From the NCBI GenBank assembly GCA_025642065.1, contig JAODUP010000271.1:515001-579000 (forward strand): a stretch of 64,000 nucleotides of DNA, written 5' to 3'. This document shows positions 60,480 through 64,000 of this stretch, piece by piece (the first letter of the stretch is position 1; every line of letters begins with the position of its first letter). The notes beneath the pieces were generated by a model. It saw nothing but the letters and a program-made list of their open reading frames with translations. It was not told the origin of the DNA and made no database searches. Position numbers and translations under genes: made by a program. The stretch is from Paralvinella palmiformis (Eukaryota > Annelida > Polychaeta > Terebellida > Alvinellidae).

Positions 60480-60525
60480 ACATAATATGTGTGTGTGTGT
60501 TTGTTTGAGATAGGGGGGGGCGTCA
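60480..60525. repeat. Short TG run and G tract
   Basis: TGTGTGTG followed by TTTGTTTG and a GGGGGGG tract. The rest of 60,090-60,930 shows nothing I recognise. Confidence 0.4.
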
Positions 60526-60929
60526 TATAGACAACTGGATCTCAATCACATTGTGATGCTGTTCAGATCTCGGGGTGTCATTAACCGTTCATTGACGACA
60601 AGATAAATTTATCACATCCATAAATAATTTCTTTATCGGTTACTACAATAAATTGGTTACAGAGAAAACATTGTAAAATCATAAACACATATTACTGACT
60701 ATCAAAAGTTTACGATCAGATCAACCTACGACCGGTCGGTCGTAACCAATCAAGATCGTAAGTCAACGACTACCTGTAGTTATGTGTAAATATATTTGTT
60801 AAATTCCTCACAATAGGATTACTCAGATAGCAAACGAACGACAATAAATCAAACAAAAGGCAACTTGAGTAATACGTTTTTACATCAGTTCTGAGGTTCA
60901 ATAACCCTAATCAACCCGATAAGTATTTT

Positions 60930-61115
60930 GTAAGGTTCTTAAAACTCATTTATTTAAATCGGCGTATTTATAATATTAAACCAGTTTATTATGTAGGAGG
61001 TGTATTTGATCTATATGAGCTCAGAATATGTTTTCATTGTGTTTTAAATGTTAAGCGCGATAGAGCAATTTCAGTTGAATAAGGCGCTGTATAAAATATT
61101 ATTATTATTCATCTA
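60930..61115 (+). mobile_element. LINE 3' end
   Basis: The plus strand encodes KVLKTHLFKSAYL followed by a stop (60,930-60,971), the typical last residues of L2/CR1-like ORF2. The 3' tail runs GTTAAGCGCGATAGAGCAAT, AGGCGCTGTATAAAATATTA and an ATT run. Confidence 0.7.
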
Positions 61116-61461
61116 TAAACAAGTAATTTCTCTCGTCTGATCATGGGATTGATAGCACCTTGTGATGCTCCAACATTACGATTATCGTTCATAAAAAATG
61201 TCCGGAATAAGCCTGATAACAACAAGAACTCAATCGTTATCAGAACATATGTGATAAACCCATGGTAGCCAGTGAATCTCTTATCAGGTGCCCTCACCCG
61301 ACTCAAAGTCTACATCTAGCTATTTATAGATGAGTCGCTGTTGTTTAGGTGAATATATAATGTCTTATCCGAACGAGATGCAACGATTCGGCACTAAATT
61401 ATGCTCGTGTGGCCGCTTTGAGGGATATCGTCGTTGTCGGAAGTTTTGTTAGAATTATCTC

Positions 61462-61497
61462 ATGGAGCGCAACATCACTTTCGATCGCCGTCCTGAG
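61462..61497 (+). other. Candidate 5' UTR exon end of copy B, with upstream ORF
   Basis: ATG at 61462 opens 12 codons (MERNITFDRRPE) ending exactly at a strong donor, GAG followed by GTAAGT at 61498. A matching acceptor, CTCAAATTAG, ends at 62373. Splicing them continues the frame only D-R-C-K-stop, the TGA lying two bases before the ATG of copy B at 62389. If used, this makes a 16-residue upstream ORF. No transcript evidence is available. Confidence 0.35.
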
Positions 61498-61689
61498 GTA
61501 AGTTAAGAGCTACATGTGATCCTCGTGTTTTAAGTACAAATGTGAAGATTTGCGTAATTAGTTTCAAGGCAACTGGTCGCTATCTCTCTAATTAACTACG
61601 GCATTAGCCTAGATAACGAATACAAATTAATGATAAATTAAATTGTAGCTACGTTTAGACATTTAATTCTGTACTGATGACCGTTGTTA

Positions 61690-61910
61690 TCATCATCATC
61701 ATCATCATCATCATGATGCTGTTATCATTGTTACTAAGATTAACCATAATTACGTTAGTAACGGCACTGTCTCAATGGCGTAGCACTCTAACGAATAAAC
61801 AATTTGAAAATTCAAAAAATTTCAATTGTTGATGTGGTAATAGTTCTCTTGTTTATCGACAACGTTACTTTCAAGATCTGAACATCGTTCGTATTGTACA
61901 TCCAATAGTC

Positions 61911-61945
<35 letters not shown>

Positions 61946-62137
61946 TGAATGTGATTCCGAAACAATTGTTCTTTTGTGGATGAAATTTTCAATTTAGGCT
62001 CAGATCGAATGTACTTTTGTTTCTCGTTTAATTTATTTATTACATTTCATATTACATACAATCTATATTTTCCTCTGTGTTTTAGCAATACTTCCATTTC
62101 ACATAAAAACAATGTCAGATTGTCACCCGTGTGGCTC

Positions 62138-62172
<35 letters not shown>
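61690..62172. repeat. ATC and AAT trinucleotide runs
   Basis: (ATC)n at about 61,690-61,715, (AAT)n at about 61,911-61,945, and (AAT)n at about 62,138-62,172, in the putative intron or upstream region of copy B. Confidence 0.85.
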
Positions 62173-62388
62173 TTAATAATGGCCGAAATGGCAGTTAGTT
62201 TGCGTGGCTTAGCTACCTCAAATGAGGGAGACAGTAATTTACTGCTTCACCACGAGGACCAATTCTAAAGAAAATGTAAAGATTATATCGGCAAAACAAC
62301 AACAACAACAACAACATCGTTATCAAAGACAAAAACACGTTTATGAGTATTGTTTTATTTCCACTCAAATTAGGATCGGTGTAAATGA

Positions 62389-63885
62389 ATGAGCCCATTG
62401 TTGCGAGCGACCGTCATGAAGAGTTGGCTCGGAGTCTCGATGTTGGGCCTATCGTGTGCCGTAATTGTAATCATTATAGCTGAGATCCAGCTCACTGATC
62501 TGCAGAAGGCTGTTGGATATCTACGTCGTCAGCGGATAGCGAAGTCTGGATACGAAATAACGTTACAAGATGTAATGAGGAGCAGAGCCTTGGATAATAC
62601 GATAGTGTTGTCGTCCGTCGATTCCGGATACCTGGATATGGCGGTCAACTTGTACCTGACATCTCTCAAAAGATTCAACGTCGAAAATTATCTCTTCGTC
62701 GGATCGGATCCGGATATTTGCAACAAGCTGGCCAACTTCAGTATAGCATGCTTCGACTATATACATGATCCAGATGGCTCGACGGCGAGCGGATACTTCA
62801 GTGAAGCCTTCAAGAGGAAGACGCATCTAAAGACAAAGATTATCCTGGAAGCCTTGATGTTAGGCCTCAAGGTACTCATCACCGATGTTGATATAGTATT
62901 CTTTACCAATCCTTTACCGCTGTTTACCTGTACCAGGTGTGATATCGAAATATCGAGCGACGTCATTGAAGGAAATAGCGGCTTTTATTTTGCTCGTCCA
63001 ACTGCTGCTTCGATTAAGTTACACGAAACGGCGTGGAAACAAGGCCTTGCTCAGCCACACATATCAAATCAGAAGGCTATAGATCGCAACATGGAAAAAA
63101 TGCAACTTTCAAGAACGATAACAGTTAAAACTTTAGACCCTAAAACTTATATCAACGGCAAAGTGTACTTTGAAGATGGAGAACGAATGTTTAAAGGCGA
63201 TAATCTTTGTGAACATTGTGTCATGGTTCATAACAATTGGATAGTGACAGGAGCTGCTAAAGTTTATCGGTTTAAAGAATGTGGACTCTGGGAGAATGAC
63301 AAGAATCAGTATTATTCTGATAGACAACAAAGATATCTCAGCTTTGATCTACCAAGGGATTATGGTTCAGTGAATACGATCAAATTTGAAGAAAAAGCTT
63401 TGAGGAATGCTTTCATCTTAGGGGCAATACTTGGAAGAACAGTAATTTTACCAAAATTTCATTGTTACGGGTGTAAGTTTAGCAGAGCTTGTAAGAAGCC
63501 TAATGCTAAATGCACACTTGGTACATTTTATAAAATAGAACGATTTGATTCTCAATTAAAAGATAAATATCGTGAGAGTGTATTTCTAAGTCATGACAAG
63601 GTACCGGACAGTGTTAAAAGCTCCTTGTCTCCAGTCTTCTTGATAAATAGTAGTCAAGATATTGGAACTTTAACAAAAAACATTGTTAAGTTGAGTCCGA
63701 AAGACCCAGGTGGCGCCACAGATGAAGAAATAGTAGACTGGTTTGGAAATCGTAAAGAATCCGTTCTGCGATTTCACTCATTATATAATAGTATTAAATA
63801 TAATGAAACTAATGAAAAAGTAGCAAACATTTTAAAGAAATTGAAGTCAGGTTTGGCGCGTTCAGATTACAGACAGTATCAGTAA
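62389..63885 (+). CDS. Type II membrane glycosyltransferase-like protein, copy B, 498 aa
   Basis: A complete coding frame in one exon, ATG at 62389 to TAA at 63883-63885. A second in-frame ATG at 62416 (residue 10, just before the anchor) is an alternative start. Residues ~12-33 form a signal anchor (VSMLGLSCAVIVIIIAEI), unlike that of copy A. The lumenal part carries VLSSVDSGYLDMAVNLYLTS, the DxD motif DVDIVFF (Asp residues 166 and 168), IEISSDVIEGNSGFYFARP, and a C-terminal cysteine-rich part (KFHCYGCKFSRACKKPNAKC). The Nucleotid_trans fold and Golgi location are inferred from the family. The acceptor is unknown. From 62806 to the stop it is about 99% identical to copy A, with no indel (constant offset 8239). 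This second copy looks intact. Confidence 0.93.
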   Translation: MSPLLRATVMKSWLGVSMLGLSCAVIVIIIAEIQLTDLQKAVGYLRRQRIAKSGYEITLQDVMRSRALDNTIVLSSVDSGYLDMAVNLYLTSLKRFNVENYLFVGSDPDICNKLANFSIACFDYIHDPDGSTASGYFSEAFKRKTHLKTKIILEALMLGLKVLITDVDIVFFTNPLPLFTCTRCDIEISSDVIEGNSGFYFARPTAASIKLHETAWKQGLAQPHISNQKAIDRNMEKMQLSRTITVKTLDPKTYINGKVYFEDGERMFKGDNLCEHCVMVHNNWIVTGAAKVYRFKECGLWENDKNQYYSDRQQRYLSFDLPRDYGSVNTIKFEEKALRNAFILGAILGRTVILPKFHCYGCKFSRACKKPNAKCTLGTFYKIERFDSQLKDKYRESVFLSHDKVPDSVKSSLSPVFLINSSQDIGTLTKNIVKLSPKDPGGATDEEIVDWFGNRKESVLRFHSLYNSIKYNETNEKVANILKKLKSGLARSDYRQYQ

Positions 63886-63907
63886 CAGTCCCTTATATGT
63901 TGTACAG

Positions 63908-63955
<48 letters not shown>

Positions 63956-64000
63956 GTAGTTAACGTGAAACTAATCGGAATATAGAGGAAATTTTGAAAT
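63886..64000 (+). other. 3' flank of copy B with TA run
   Basis: About 35 bases after the stop still match copy A, then similarity ends at a TA microsatellite (63,916-63,952). The window ends before a poly(A) signal. Confidence 0.7.

Overview
The window is eukaryotic, AT-rich nuclear DNA. It has GT-AG introns, long non-coding stretches, many TA/CA/TG microsatellites, and debris of non-LTR retrotransposons, tRNA-derived SINEs and small DNA transposons. The gene content is a BTB-BACK-Kelch protein and a tandem pair of nucleotide-diphospho-sugar-transferase-like proteins. With the repeat style, this suggests an invertebrate animal, most likely a lophotrochozoan such as a mollusc. I cannot name a species, and the mollusc call is inference.

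Layout. Positions 1-8,900 hold no intact gene. They contain a broken minus-strand LINE (about 1,160-2,260), a ~1.06 kb element with terminal inverted repeats (2,276-3,333), a hAT transposase tail (4,969-5,148, minus), a perfect 36-bp inverted repeat (6,347-6,506) and several LINE 3' ends. Positions 8,968-20,157 carry a complete six-exon coding region for a 613-residue kelch-like protein, probably a CUL3 ubiquitin-ligase substrate adaptor. A long 3' UTR may run to a poly(A) signal near 22,607. Positions 22,700-49,000 are gene-poor. They hold SINE copies, a TTAA-flanked DNA element (25,809-26,504), an element with 31-bp inverted ends and a THAP-finger remnant (26,967-27,513), a second SINE family, a LINE fragment (37,560-38,285), minisatellites with 15-, 29- and 46-bp units, and a ~1.36 kb tandem duplication (46,411-49,128).

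Positions 49,310-55,646 and 62,389-63,885 carry two plus-strand paralogues encoding type II membrane, Golgi-type glycosyltransferase-like proteins. Their last 1,080 coding bases are about 99% identical (about ten differences seen by eye). The preceding ~240 bases are clearly diverged, and their N-termini and membrane anchors are unrelated. This mosaic points to recent gene conversion or a partial duplication. Copy A has at least one upstream coding exon. Copy B appears to have its coding region in one exon with a probable 5' UTR intron.

I found no rRNA gene, intact tRNA gene or CRISPR array, and no prokaryote-like system. The kelch gene and the glycosyltransferase pair show no obvious functional link.
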